A stretch of 64,000 bases of DNA from Reclinomonas americana ATCC 50394 (taxonomy: Eukaryota; Jakobida; Jakobea; Jakobida). The notes beneath the pieces were generated by a model. That model searched no databases, had not been told where the DNA came from, and worked only from the letters and a program-made list of their open reading frames with translations. Location: positions 168,785-232,784 of the forward strand of contig PS015081.1 in NCBI GenBank assembly GCA_048213135.1. The letters are read 5' to 3'. Positions 47,424 to 60,484 of this stretch are shown piece after piece. Made by a program: the position numbers and the translations under genes. Positions within the stretch are counted from its first letter, which is position 1. Each line of letters starts with the position of its first letter.

Positions 47424-47952
47424 TCATCGTCGATCATGCGGCTGTGCATTCTTGCGCATGGGCTTTGCGCTGTCGTGATGCACCTGCACAGCGGCCTTGT
47501 GCTGGCGATTCTTGGCCATCACATACGGCCGTTGCTGCTTCTCCACAATCTCGGTGCTGACAAAGTGCGCAATGGTGATCTCCGTCTGCGTCAACACCGC
47601 CTGCTTCTGCTCCTCCAGCTCGCGCAGCTTGTCCTCCACCACCGCGCGATCCACTCGTGAATCCTCACGCAGCTTTTGCTTCACGCGCTGATAGTGTTCG
47701 TACACTGGATCCTCGCCCGTGAACGAGAACAAGATCGGACTGCGTGTCGGTGTGAGTGAGCAACAAGAGACAGCAGTGCTTTCTTTCGAGTGCGTGGAGA
47801 ATCGGACGCAACACATCCTTCTGAACCGTCTCCAGCCGCTCCTCGTGTACCACCTCGAAAAACGTCTCAAACGGAATCAGCTTGCGCTTGGGTGCCTGAT
47901 ATGGCTCCCAACTCTTGCGCTTGCCGTACTTTGCGAAGAACTCGAGGCTCAT
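47424..47952 (-). CDS. small basic protein, unrecognised
   Basis: The ATG at 47952 gives MSLEFFAKYGKRKSWEPYQA, then PKRKLIPFETFFEVVHEERL and ETVQKDV. One intron with a GTTGCG donor joins in frame to PILFSFTGEDPVYEHYQRV. The C-terminal half is charged helix (DKLRELEEQKQAVLTQTEIT) and ends in a His/Arg-rich tail. About 150 residues. No family recognised; the basic character would fit an RNP or mitochondrial ribosome component, but that is a guess. It lies 82 bp downstream of the next minus-strand gene, with which it may share transcription direction only by chance. Confidence 0.6.
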
Positions 47953-48034
47953 GGGCCCACTGGCCAAGGCACACGCACACGCACACGCCAAAGAAACTGC
48001 CGAAACCGACGGAATGATGAATGGACGGAAAAGT

Positions 48035-48313
48035 TTACTGCGAGGTCGATGTCGACGTGCCACCAGACGACGACTGCTGCTCTTGCTGCTGCTGCTTCTG
48101 CTGCTGCTGCTGAGCAATCTCTACGCGTCTCTGAGCATAGCTGCACATTGCATGTGTGTGAGTGAGAGAGAGAAGAGACAACAGATGCGCATGTGTGTTG
48201 TTTGTTGAGCGCAACTGGTTCTTCAGTGGCTCGTTCCAGATGTACACACCAGAGGAGACACCGACGACAAGTGCCACGGCGTATGTGAGAAGGCGGTTGG
48301 AGCGATCAAACAT
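48035..48313 (-). CDS. short single-span membrane protein with Gln/Ser-rich tail
   Basis: The ATG at 48313 gives MFDRSNRLLTYAVALVVGVS then SGVYIWNEPLKN, one hydrophobic span near the N-terminus. A short intron (donor GTTGCG, acceptor tgcag near 48140) leads to HYAQRRVEIAQQQQQKQQQQ and a Ser/Thr tail. About 67 residues. Its architecture (short N-terminal anchor, charged then Gln-rich tail) is that of small mitochondrial inner-membrane assembly factors or SMIM proteins. No specific family can be claimed. Confidence 0.5.
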   Translation of the reverse strand: MFDRSNRLLTYAVALVVGVSSGVYIWNEPLKNQLRSTNNTHAHLLSLLSLTHTHAMCSYAQRRVEIAQQQQQKQQQQEQQSSSGGTSTSTSQ

Positions 48314-48395
48314 GTGCTCAGAGGCGATGAGGATCAAGAGTGAAGAGGACAGAGGACAGTACTAGTCTTTCTTCGTTGTCGCGTTCTTGTCGCGT

Positions 48396-50353
48396 ATGGG
48401 TGAGGAGGTGCGCGACCAGGCGCACTATGTGTGGACGCACCTGCTACCTGCGTGTCGCCAGCTGTGCAATGGCGATGAGGAGAATGCCGCACGCGCAATG
48501 CACTGGGCGCACTCTGTGGAACAGGTACCTCCTTGTCACTTGTCTCTCTCACACTTCCACTGTGAATGCTGAGTGAATGCAGGCATTCGTTGTGTGCGAT
48601 GCAGTGGAGCAGCAGAGAATCGTACGCGAGCTGAGTGATGCGTGGCGAGTGACAGAGGCGACTGTGGAGCGATTTCTGCAAGAGACGCGGTCAGTCAGTC
48701 TCTTTTTGCATGTCGGCGATCACCTGCCCGCCTCAGCTCATGCGATGATGTAGTGTGGTGCTGGCGGAGCGCATGTTGAGTGTGGTCAGTGGTAGACAGG
48801 TTCCGGCGATTGTACGCGAGGTGCTCCCTCCGGCAGCTGTCGAGTATCTCGTGCAGGTGCAGCAGCAGTGTGGTGAGAAGGAGACGCGTTCCGAAGAGGC
48901 AGTGGCAAGAATGCCGGCTGTTGATGAGGTGCTTGGCGGTGCGAGGAGTGCTTCACCGCGTTGCAGCACTGCTCACTGTCGGTGTAGCTGATGCGGGAGT
49001 TGTTGTCGTGGACCAAGGCGGTGGTGATCATGGATGAGTATGTGGCTGCGGAGCCGGTGCCGGATGCAGTGGCGGCCGCGCCTGTGGATGGTGGCGAGAA
49101 GGCGGGGAATAGGTTCGCCGAGCTGCGCACGTATGCTGGTGCGTGGTCGTGCGAGTTGTCTCGTCGTCGTTCATTGTCGCCGACTTGTTCGTGTGCGCAG
49201 AGTCGAGTGTGGTTCTCTTTCGGCAGCCCGAGTTCGCCGTGCGGTTTGCGGTACGTGTGCATCTAGTGCCTTTGTGTTGTCTCTCTTGACTCACCGGCTG
49301 TTCGCCAGATGATGCGGCGACTGTGCGAGGCAGCGTCACACTGGCAGGTGGTCGCCCGTGTCGTGCGTCAGTTGCTCGACGAGGCCGCCAACACAGAATC
49401 CGGACCGCTGCTGGTGTGCTGTTCAGCTGTGTGCTCCCACATCTTCACCCCTCGTGCGCTCACGCGTGGTCGTCTCATTAGGAAAATGTGCTGTTAGTGC
49501 TGCTGGTGCCGGCGTCGACCATGGAGGCGGCGGATCGTGATGAATTCTGTTGCGGGAGTCGCGCTCGTTTTGGGAGCGTCGCCTGGCCTCGCTCACTCTC
49601 TTTCTTCTGCAGTCGTGTATCCGCTGCTGGCACAGGAGCAACAAATGGCCGAGGCTGCGGCATCGACATGTGGTCTGTTTGCCTCCGAGTCAAATGTCGT
49701 GCAGTCGTCGCCCCTCGACTCTGCACTCGGTTCGTCGGACACTGTCATTCTTTGGGTTGTGAGACGCTTCTCATACGCAACCCGTCACAGTGCTGCCGGT
49801 TGACGATGCGCCACTGGAGGACACGGAGTACTATCGAGCTGTGCTCGATATCGTGCTGCAGACACTGGTGGCGCCATTCTTGTGTTTGCTGTCGATCGCC
49901 TTCCAAGTATTCAACTTACACGAGTCTGTGGTGATGCGCAGCAAGTGAGTCGCACATTGCGTCGACTCCTGTTGTGGGACGTGGACGTTGTGGTGGCCGC
50001 GAGCGTGGCGCAGCTGTACTTGCCATTTGCCGATCTCTACCTCGAACAACTCGCCGATGCCACGCTCGAGTCGTGGCGTGTGGACGCCGCAAAGCACGAC
50101 GAAGCGGCCTACATGCTGGCTCACCGAGGTACGTGCACTGGCCGACACGATTGTGTGCAAGGATTAAAAACCCCCTGCTCGACCTGCTGCAGAGCAACGC
50201 CGCCGCCTGCAACACCGCTGGTACACGCTGTTGACTCGTGGCGAGCGATTGCGCCAGCTCACATCTCGCGTGTTCCATCTCCTCAACCCGCACCGCACGC
50301 CGAGCTGGTCACGCTTCCAGTCACTGATTCGACCGCTCGAGGCGCCCAGATAA
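48396..50353 (+). CDS. alpha-helical protein with a weak resemblance to FANCF
   Basis: The ATG at 48396 gives MGEEVRDQAHYVWTHLLPAC. Next come ENAARAMHWAHSVEQ, VVCDAVEQQRIVRELSDAWR, VVLAERMLSVVSGRQVPAIV and REVLPPAAVEYLVQVQQQ. The N-terminal sequence of a ...RAMHWAHSVEQ helix, a following ...RELSDAWR helix and a LAERMLS...IVREVLPP helix is arranged like vertebrate FANCF (Fanconi anaemia core complex adaptor; ...RRALQWARY..., ...LLENRALGD...). The identity is too low to name it. Central and C-terminal exons are all leucine-rich helix (MRRLCEAASHWQVVARVVRQ, RAVLDIVLQTLVAPFLCLLS, SRTLRRLLLWDVDVVVAASV, LAHREQRRRLQHRWYTLLTR). About 500 residues; internal exon limits between 49260 and 49900 are uncertain. 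Confidence 0.5.
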
Positions 50354-50479
50354 TGAAGTGTGACGACGACGACGACAATGACGAGAAAAAGAACAACGAC
50401 CAACAAAATGCATTTCAAACGATTTAGGGAGAAAGAAACAAGGAGAGAGACGACAACAACAACGAGGCATATCGCCTCA

Positions 50480-51985
50480 TTATTGCTCGATAATCTGGCT
50501 GAAGGGCACCGAGATGGCTTGCTGCAGCACCACAGCCTTGGATCGCAGCAGACCGAACGGCGTGTTGGAGGTCGCCACCAAGCACAGCAGCACCTTGGAG
50601 ATCGGCACTACGCAGAGGCGGCCGCCCTAAAGCACACAAAAGACGGAAGGGTGAGTCAGAGTGATGCAAAGCGTGTGTGACGCGACGAAGACGGTGGTTG
50701 CTCTTGAGTGCAACAAGTGTGAATAGAGACTGCATGTCATGCTATCGGGTGCAAGATGTGCGTTGCTGTCATTGTGGGTGAATGTGACGCTCTCAGTGCA
50801 AGCTGTGAGTTGTCGTGCATGTGACGCTCTCGGGAACAAGCTGTGTGCCTCTGCCACAGTGGCTGGATGATGCGCTCTCAGGTGTCAGTGACTGCCCAGA
50901 ATGTCATGCTCTCGAATGCAAGTGCTACAGTAGCAACCTGCAAGTCTCAGTCATTCAATGTCATGCTCTCTGGAACAAGCTGTGCGCCTCTGCCACAGTG
51001 ACTGCCTGATGTGCTTTCGCGTGCGGGCTGCGAGTCAGTGAGAGAATGTGATGCTCTCGAACGCACGCGCTACAGTAGGACTGAAAGCCACGCTCTCAAG
51101 TGCAACCTGCAAGTCTCTGCCACAGTCACTGAATGCCACACTCTCACGTCACACTTAATGGAGGTGAATGTGACGCTCTTGAGAGCACACTCCAGGCGCA
51201 GTGGCTGTATGATACGCAAGTGCAAGGTGTGACAACAGTCCGTGTTGATGCTCCGTGTCATTGCTCATACTCTCATGGNNNNNNNNNNNNNNNNNNNNNN
51301 NNNNNNNNNNNNNNNNNNNNNNNNNNNNNNNNNNNNNNNNNNNNNNNNNNNNNNNNNNNNNNNNNNNNNNNNNNNNNNNNNNNNNNNNNNNNNNNNNNNN
51401 NNNNNNNNNNNNNNNNNNNNNNNNNNNNNNNNNNNNNNNNNNNNNNNNNNNNNNNNNNNNNNNNNNNNNNNNNNNNNNNNNNNNNNNNNNNNNNNNNNNN
51501 NNNNNNNNNNNNNNNNNNNNNNNNNNNNNNNNNNNNNNNNNNNNNNNNNNNNNNNNNNNNNNNNNNNNNNNNNNNNNNNNNNNNNNNNNNNNNNNNNNNN
51601 NNNNNNNNNNNNNNNNNNNNNNNNNNNNNNNNNNNNNNNNNNNNNNNNNNNNNNNNNNNNNNNNNNNNNNNNNNNNNNNNNNNNNNNNNNNNNNNNNNNN
51701 NNNNNNNNNNNNNNNNNNNNNNNNNNNNNNNNNNNNNNNNNNNNNNNNNNNNNNNNNNNNNNNNNNNNNNNNNNNNNNNNNNNNNNNNNNNNNNNNNNNN
51801 NNNNNNNNNNNNNNNNNNNNNNNNNNNNNNNNNNNNNNNNNNNNNNNNNNNNNNNNNNNNNNNNNNNNNNNNNNNNNNNNNNNNNNNNNNNNNNNNNNNN
51901 NNNNNNNNNNNNNNNNNNNNTGTTCATACTCCAGAGTGCAAAGGTGTCATTGCTCACACTCTCACGTTCTCGAGTGTTCCCTCTG

Positions 51986-52020
<35 letters not shown>

Positions 52021-52564
52021 AGTCCCCTGCATTCCTATTCTCCGTCTCTCAATCACACTCTTCCCTCCCCTCCTCCCCCCTCCCCTTCTCTCCTCCCCCT
52101 CTCTCCTCCTCTATCTCCCACACAAACCTCAAAGTCGGCCAGCATAAAGTCGAGAGCCTCAGGTCGCTGACCACCCGCACCCACCGACTCAATGCTCTTC
52201 CACACATTCGACACAATCGCCGACAACAACTGCTCATCAATGCCCTCCGTGCTCTTGCCCGCAAGCAGGTTGCCCTCACCATTGAACAGACTGCGGAAGA
52301 AGAAGAAGAAAAAGAGCGTGTGTGAGAGAGTGCACATGTTCACATCTGCAACACTCACACACACACTGTTGCGTCATTTCTCTCTCTCGCTGTGTGCGTG
52401 TGTGTGTATGAGAGAGCGCGCGCATGTGTTGCACGTGTGGCATCACTCACACGTGTGTGTGCGAATCTCTGTGTCTTTGTGTGTCGCTAACTCAACAGAG
52501 CACTTCGCACGCCGTGGTCGACGGCTTGTTCCAGAACGGGCGGCAATGCCTTGGCCTTCAGCAT
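50480..52564 (-). CDS. LAMTOR2: Ragulator subunit LAMTOR2 (p14), roadblock fold
   Basis: Roadblock/LC7 protein of the Ragulator complex, which anchors Rag GTPases and mTORC1 to the lysosome. Exon 1 (to about 52500) gives MLKAKALPPVLEQAVDHGVR then SALL. Exon 2 (about 52130-52293) gives LFNGEGNLLAGKSTEGIDEQ, LLSAIVSNVWKSIESV and EALDFMLADFE. The last exon (about 50480-50627) gives GGRLCVVPISKVLLCLVATS, NTPFGLLRSKAVVLQQAI and SVPFSQIIEQ. Spliced length near 125 residues equals the animal protein. The third intron, about 1.5 kb, is by far the largest in this window. It carries a degenerate minisatellite, a CT-rich tract and a 642-N gap. Confidence 0.88.
50690..51278. repeat. degenerate intronic minisatellite
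   Basis: Imperfect copies of a core like tgtgatgctctcgaatgcaa followed by either gctgtg...ctgccacagtgactg or gctacagta. Copies begin near 50787, 50820, 50902, 50957, 51048 and 51165. The array runs into the 642-N gap and related sequence (tcacactctcacgttctc) resumes after it at 51921. It sits in the large intron of LAMTOR2. Confidence 0.75.
51279..51920. other. assembly gap (642 N) in the LAMTOR2 intron
   Basis: Run of N flanked on both sides by the same minisatellite family, so the missing sequence is probably more of the array. Confidence 0.98.
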
Positions 52565-52649
52565 TCTCTCTCACACTTGTTTGAACGGTGATTGAGAAAA
52601 AACACGCAGGACGAGGGACATCGGAACATTTCTCTCTACGTGAAGTCTT

Positions 52650-55474
52650 TTACATGGTCCACACCATGGCGGTGCCGTCATCGCCGCATGTGACAACTGC
52701 AGCGCCACTGGAGAAGACGCCCATGTCGAGAATGACATCGCGATGGCCGCGCCATTGTCGCGTGCATGTCGCTGTGCGGGCATCCCACAGACGGAGTACG
52801 CGATCGGCGCATGCGGTGAAGAGCAGTGGTTCGGTGGGGTGGAAGGCCACGCGGGTGACGCTGTTGGGGTGTGGGCAGGCGCGACGAAGGCGCAGTGAGG
52901 AGAGGTCCCAGATGCGCATCGAGTCGTCGTTGCTGCCAGTGGCCACCAAGCCCATTCTGTGGAGACGCAGGGGGTGAGGCGGTGGGCGGCACTGTGACTC
53001 GCATGCATGTTTTTACGCAACACTTTTGAGAGGGCCACGGATTCGATCTCGGCCTCGTGACCCGTCAGCTTGCCGATGACCTGCGGGGGAGATGGGGTGA
53101 GTTGCGAAAGAAATGCGCTTGGAAGTCAACAACCACACACACACACACCTTGCCGGTGCCCGTGTTGATGACCGCCGCCACCGAGTCGAGCGACCCAGAA
53201 ACGAGGACATTGGCGTGCTCGGCAGTCGACGCAAGGCACGTCACACCGTCCTCGTGTACGTCTGCATGCGGCGATTGTCGGCGATGCGGCGATAAAGGGG
53301 AAGTGATAAAAATCGCACGCAACTGCTGACAACGCGGACCGTGCTGCCGCTCTTCGGATCCCAGATGCGCACCGTGGTGTCTGCGCTGCCCGTGTAGATT
53401 TGCTTGCCTGCGCGCGGGAGGGGAGAAGGAGGAAGCGATGAGAAAGAAAGGGGCGATGACGAGAGCTCAGAGCAGCGACCCAACATTTACCAAGCGAGGA
53501 CATGATGAACAAGGAGCAAACATAAAGAGTTCCAAGCTTCAAAAAAGGAGCAAAGAAATAGAGGAGCAGGGAAGGAACGGAAAGACACAAGTGCAGGAAG
53601 AGGAAGAGACACGAATTTGCAGAATCGCAGGCGCGATACAGAAGGATCGAAACCAAGCAGCACGTGCATCCATCTGCCTTCATACACCCTTCTACCTCCA
53701 TAGAAAAAGTGGTGCAGAGACACGAGTCTGCATGATCAAGGAACGGAAAGACACGAGTGCAAGAAGAAGATGGGTCACGAGTCTGCAGGATCAAAGACGC
53801 GATGCTAGGTTCGAAACCAAGCAGCACATGCATCCATCTGCCCCGTTCATGACAGACGTGCTGCAGAGGAACTGTGTGCAGTACTCTCTCACTCTTTGTC
53901 TCTCTCTCTCTGTCTCTCTCATTTCTCCTGTCAACACATGCATCCTACTGCTTTTATACACCTTCTACCTCCATCACCCTTTCCTTCTGACTTCATGCCT
54001 CTATTCCCTTCCACGCACCATCAGGAGAGAACTGGCCACACAGCACAGCATCGCCGTGACCCGACATCACGTGCATCACAGCGCCCGAGGCACCGTTCCA
54101 CAGCCACACCATGCCGCCCGAATCACCACCACACAACACGTCGCCCTTCTGGTGCCAATCGATCCACTGCACGACTCAAAAACACATGAGCATCGCGCAC
54201 CAAAAAAAAAAAAACACGACAAAGAGGCGGATCACACCTCCACTTCCGCACTGGCCTCCAGATCCTGCACGAGCTTCCCATCGCCAACGCTCCACACCTT
54301 GACATGCGCATCCATGCACGCCGTGGCCACCAGCGATCCCGACGCATTGAACCGCACCGATGTCACCGTCTCGCCTTGCGCTGCATCGCAAGACTCAGCA
54401 ACACACAAAAGGGCGACAAAAAGAACAACAGAGACGCAACGTCCGAGCTCAAACAGCGTCGCAGCCTCGCACGTGGGATCGTCAGTGGTCTTCCACAAAA
54501 AGGCGCGATCGTCGCCACCTCCAGAGGCCAACACCGTGCTGTCAGTCGGGTGGAAGGCCACAGTGTACACCGCGTCTACAGACAAGGAGAGTGAGCGACA
54601 CACACACTTGCACACACTTCCACACACTTGCACACACTTTCACACACTTTCACACACTTTCACACACTTTCACACTCTCTCACACACTTCCACACTCTCT
54701 CACACACTTGCACACACTTTCACACACTTCCACACACTTGCACACACTTGCACACACTTCCACACACTTTCACACACTTGCACACACTTTCACACACTTG
54801 CACACACTACACACACTACACACACTTACACACACTCGCACACACTTCACACACTTAGCACACACTTGCACACACTTGCACNNNNNNNNNNNNNNNNNNN
54901 NTACCCACGCGTCTACAGGACCAAGGACGAGTGACGCGAACACACACACTGCACACACTCACACACTTGCACACACTTCGACACCACTTTCGACACACTT
55001 CACACACTTTCACACTCTCTCACACACTTCCACACTCTCTCACACACTTGCACACACTTTCACACACTTCCACACACTTGCACACACTTGCACACACTTC
55101 CACACACTTTCACACACTTGCACACACTTTCACACACTTGCACACACTTACACACACTTACACACACTTACACACACTTGCACACACTTCCACACACTTG
55201 CACACACTTGCACACACTTGCACACACTTACACACACTTACACACACTTGCACACACTTCCACACACTTGCACACACTTGCACACACTTACACACACTTA
55301 CACACACTTACACACACTTGCACACACTTTCACACACTTCCACACACACTTGCACACACTTACACACACTTTCACACACTTCCACACACTCCCACACACT
55401 CCCACACACTTTTACACACTTTTACACACTTGCACACACTTATACACACTTATACACACTTGCACACACACACA

Positions 55475-55505
<31 letters not shown>

Positions 55506-55958
55506 GACTGACCCGTGTGCCCGCGGAAAAACGCTGTGCACTCTGCGCCCATGTCCTCATCCACCTCGTCATCGTCGCCCTCTTCTCCCTCCGCGCCTTC
55601 TCCTCCTTCCTCGCCTTCCTCCTCCTCATCATCCTCATCGCCCTCATTGCCGACCTCAATGACATCGACGATATCCGACGGGTCGATGAAGTTGCCCTCT
55701 TCGTCGTAGAAGCCGGTCTGTGTAATGTCGCCGCCTTTGTGTGTGACAGAGAGAGAGAGAGAGTGAGAAAGAGAGTGCGCGTGACATGTCGCGGAACAAA
55801 CACGCGAACGCACCTGCGTCGTCCGGTCGCCGCTCGTCGCCGCCTTCACCGTCACCACTGCCACTGTTGCCGGCCTGTGCGGAGAACGCCGAGTGTGAGA
55901 CGAGAGAGAGAGAGAGACATGTCAACTTGTGCAACAAAAGACGCACTGATGCGCTCAT
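52650..55958 (-). CDS. AAMP: AAMP/Sqt1-type WD40-repeat protein
   Basis: The ATG at 55958 gives MSAS, splicing in frame to AGNSGSGDGEGGDERRPDDA. Then GFYDEEGNFIDPSDIVDVIE and a long Glu/Asp run (about 55530-55640) reproduce the acidic N-terminus of AAMP. WD repeats follow: VYTVAFHPTDSTVLASGGGD, TSVRFNASGSLVATACMDAH, DWHQKGDVLCGGDSGGMVWL, KQIYTGSADTTVRIWDPKSG, GVTCLASTAEHANVLVSGSL, TGSNDDSMRIWDLSSLRLRR, HPTEPLLFTACADRVLRLWD, and a last one ending DDGTAMVWTM. The yeast relative Sqt1 is the dedicated chaperone of ribosomal protein uL16; animal AAMP also acts in cell migration. Two introns hold striking repeats (see 53570-53860 and 54597-55470). Confidence 0.85.
53570..53860. repeat. intronic tandem duplication of about 165 bp
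   Basis: Two diverged copies, starting near 53571 and 53737, share gaaggaacggaaagacac at the left and gaaaccaagcagcac followed by tgcatccatctgcc at the right. A third partial copy overlaps at about 53710-53740. They lie in an AAMP intron. Confidence 0.7.
54597..55470. repeat. 10-bp satellite array (CACACACTTN)n in an AAMP intron
   Basis: Some 80 head-to-tail decamers, mostly cacacacttg, cacacacttc, cacacacttt and cacacactta, with variation confined largely to the last base. A 20-N gap (54882-54901) and a short unique stretch (54902-54950) interrupt it; the two flanks repeat the same order of variants, so one may be a duplication or assembly copy of the other. It ends in (CA)n and (CT)n at 55465-55505. 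Confidence 0.9.
54882..54901. other. assembly gap (20 N) inside the decamer array
   Basis: Run of 20 N in the satellite; a typical placeholder for an unresolved repeat. Confidence 0.98.
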
Positions 55959-56192
55959 GCTTCTTTCCGGATGCAGTTGATGCTTGCTCACAGGAGGACT
56001 AGCGAAAGAAAGAAAGAAACGGCGGAGCTTTGCTCGCACACAAACGCGCGCTAATCGGAGACTCTCCTTCTCTCGCACTCCGCGTCGATTGCCTTCCCGC
56101 CAGCGAGCACGGAAGAGACAAACCAATCTGTCCCACATAGCATATCTTTCGCACTTGTCGGAGCAATCGCACATCTCCACACAACACAGACT
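55959..56192. promoter_or_regulatory. bidirectional promoter region, AAMP / HPD
   Basis: 234 bp between divergent start codons. No recognisable motif; inferred from position. Confidence 0.35.
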
Positions 56193-58066
<1,874 letters not shown>

Positions 58067-58336
58067 TCTGTGTTTGTTTTTGACTCAAAACCCTTGCTGC
58101 GTGCAGTGTAAAACAAGCGTACGGAGGATGAGAGTGGTGATGCACAGCCGGCCTGTTCAGCTCCGACAAAAAAGGAAAAACACTTAAATTTATAAAAAGG
58201 AAATGCGAGCACTCCCGCCCTTTCCACGCTGGCTGTTGTTCATATCACGCGAAAGAATTGAGGCAGTCATTGCACTCCATCTCTTCACATTCATCTCCCG
58301 CCCGAGAATGCCTGCTTACCGGAGAACAATGACGAG

Positions 58337-58417
58337 GTGTTCAGGCACATGTTCGCGTCACTCTGCGGCTTCATCGCGCACACTCTGTCACAAGCACAAG
58401 CAAATGCAGGTTCGCGG

Positions 58418-58449
<32 letters not shown>

Positions 58450-59996
58450 GCTGTGCGCGCATGTGTTTGTGGGACTCCTGCTGTCTGCATGCATCATGAT
58501 CATGATCGTGTCTCCGTGTGGGATGATGTCCTCATTTGCGTGTTTTGATACTTGCAGCCTCTCCGGTGCGGAAGCGCCAGCGATTGCTTCCCAGCACAGT
58601 GCAGAGTGAGGCTGCCACATGCACTGAGGCAGCCGTGGCCACAAGCGACGCTGGACCGATATATGTCGGCGCTGGAAGACCAAGACGGATTCCTATTGCG
58701 ATAGCCTTGGCGACGGAGGGCCTGCCGGTGCTCGATTCAGTACGCTCAGCCTGCAGGTGAATGATCAAGCGCGAGTGCACGCCCTCCGCCGTGACGCTGC
58801 GGAGTTGGTTCTCGACAATGACTGCGTGCATGCGTATGCGCGTGCGGTACTCTGGTGGACCGGCTGTTTACGATCGTGGTCAGAGTTGCTTGCAAAACGC
58901 TGGCTGACGCCTCGTGACGTCGCTGCGCTGCGGTTCTGCTGCCGAGCGCTATTTCCTCGTCGATATGGGTCGGGAATCTTCNNNNNNNNNNNNNNNNNNN
59001 NNNNNNNNNNNNNNNNNNNNNNNNNNNNNNNNNNNNNNNNNNNNNNNNNNNNNNNNNNNNNNNNNNNNNNNNNNNNNNNNNNNNNNNNNNNNNNNNNNNN
59101 NNNNNNNNNNNNNNNNNNNNNNNNNNNNNNNNNNNNNNNNNNNNNNNNNNNNNNNNNNNNNNNNNNNNNNNNNNNNNNNNNNNNNNNNNNNNNNNNNNNN
59201 NNNNNNNNNNNNNNNNNNNNNNNNNNNNNNNNNNNNNNNNNNNNNNNNNNNNNNNNNNNNNNNNNNNNNNNNNNNNNNNNNNNNNNNNNNNNNNNNNNNN
59301 NNNNNNNNNNNNNNNNNNNNNNNNNNNNNNNNNNNNNNNNNNNNNNNNNNNNNNNNNNNNNNNNNNNNNNNNNNNNNNNNNNNNNNNNNNNNNNNNNNNN
59401 NNNNNNNNNNNNNNNNNNNNNNNNNNNNNNNNNNNNNNNNNNNNNNNNNNNNNNNNNNNNNNNNNNNNNNNNNNNNNNNNNNNNNNNNNNNNNNNNNNNN
59501 NNNNNNNNNNNNNNNNNNNNNNNNNNNNNNNNNNNNNNNNNNNNNNNNNNNNNNNNNNNNNNNNNNNNNNNNNNNNNNNNNNNNNNNNNNNNNNNNNNNN
59601 NNNNNNNNNNNNNNNNNNNNNNNNNNNNNNNNNNNNNNNNNNNNNNNNNNNNNNNNNNNNNNNNNNNNNNNNNNNNNNNNNNNNNNNNNNNNNNNNNNNN
59701 NNNNNNNNNNNNNNNNNNNNNNNNNNNNNNNNNNNNNNNNNNNNNNNNNNNNNNNNNNNNNNNNNNNNNNNNTCTGGATCTGTTTCCTCGGGGGCCCGGG
59801 ATTCCGAATGTGAGACCTGCGTCGACCCTTCCTGGGTCTTCGCGACGGCTTCGGTTGCGTCTGTCACGTTGATCGGCACTTGGTGAGTACGTGTTAGACA
59901 TAGCGGTGCGCGGATCCGGAATGATATGAATGTTAATGTGTGTGCATTCTGCTTTGCAGTGCCGGGCTTGGTGCATTCCCACATCGAACACCGTAA
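58337..59996 (+). pseudogene. gap-broken hypothetical gene, possibly frameshifted
   Basis: Coding-like sequence starts near 58310 (ENNDEVFRHMFASLCGFIAH; first ATG at about 58352). An intron near 58409-58557 (CT-rich) follows, then exonic sequence. Within 58560-58760 three frames each look coding in turn: SPVRKRQRLLPSTVQSEA, or LDRYMSALEDQDGFLLR, which meets a tag stop at about 58705 and would continue as LGDGGPAGARFSTLSLQVND only after a one-base shift. From 58757 VNDQARVHALRRDAAELVLD and LTPRDVAALRFCCRALF run into the 791-N gap. After the gap, SECETCVDPSWVFATASVAS then a GTGAGT/GCAG intron lead to a stop at 59996. No domain recognised. It may be a decayed gene or contain a sequencing error. 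Confidence 0.3.
58982..59772. other. assembly gap (791 N)
   Basis: Largest gap in the window, inside the hypothetical gene at 58337-59996. Confidence 0.99.
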
Positions 59997-60484
59997 ATTC
60001 CACGGCGACGCTCACGCGTTGTCGAGCTGCGAGCATCCGTGCTTGCGGTTGTTTCCAAGAAGTATCTCCAAACTTGTGAGTTGGTGTACTCCGGCTGTTT
60101 CATTTGGGATGGCGTTGGTGCTGACTCACTCCCTCCCTGCCTCTCCCTTGCGCCACATTAACAGGAAAGAAATAGTTGCGCGACCTATGCGAGTTTCTTC
60201 CTCCGAATTCGATTAATGTGCGCGTACTCACGTGACTGTTGTTCTCTATTTGTGTTTGTCTCTTGCTCGGCGCACTCTATATGCCTGCAGGTGAAAGGTG
60301 AGCTTGCACCCCCTCCCTGTCAATTGCTGCTCGTTCCTGACTGCTTTTCCCGCCATTTTTGCTTTCCATATTTGTCGGAATGCCGTTGACTGACAGCCGG
60401 CGGCAGCGGAATGAGTTGTTGTTCGTTTTTTCCAGTAGTAGTGAATCGCAGAAGAGGCATTTGTTATATTTCTCTGTCTTCTCG
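59997..60484. other. intergenic stretch without a supportable gene
   Basis: About 490 bp between the end of the gap-broken plus-strand gene and the end of the minus-strand gene at 60485. I see no exon-like frame with splice sites, repeat array or RNA gene. It may hold 3' UTR sequence for both. Confidence 0.35.

Noticed and set aside
51133-52325. Open frames of 260-350 codons
   Set aside because: They consist mainly of the 642-N gap and flanking minisatellite; no protein evidence.
54597-55470. CRISPR-like repetitive array
   Set aside because: Units are 10 bp, contiguous and without spacers, and the genome is eukaryotic.
54597-55511. Long open frames reading His-Thr repeats in all three plus frames
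   Set aside because: They are the 10-bp CACACACTTN satellite inside an AAMP intron; the array is open in several frames only because it lacks stops.
58746-60036. Minus-strand frames of more than 400 codons
   Set aside because: Mostly the 791-N gap; the flanking residues show no conserved pattern and the plus strand has better splice signals.
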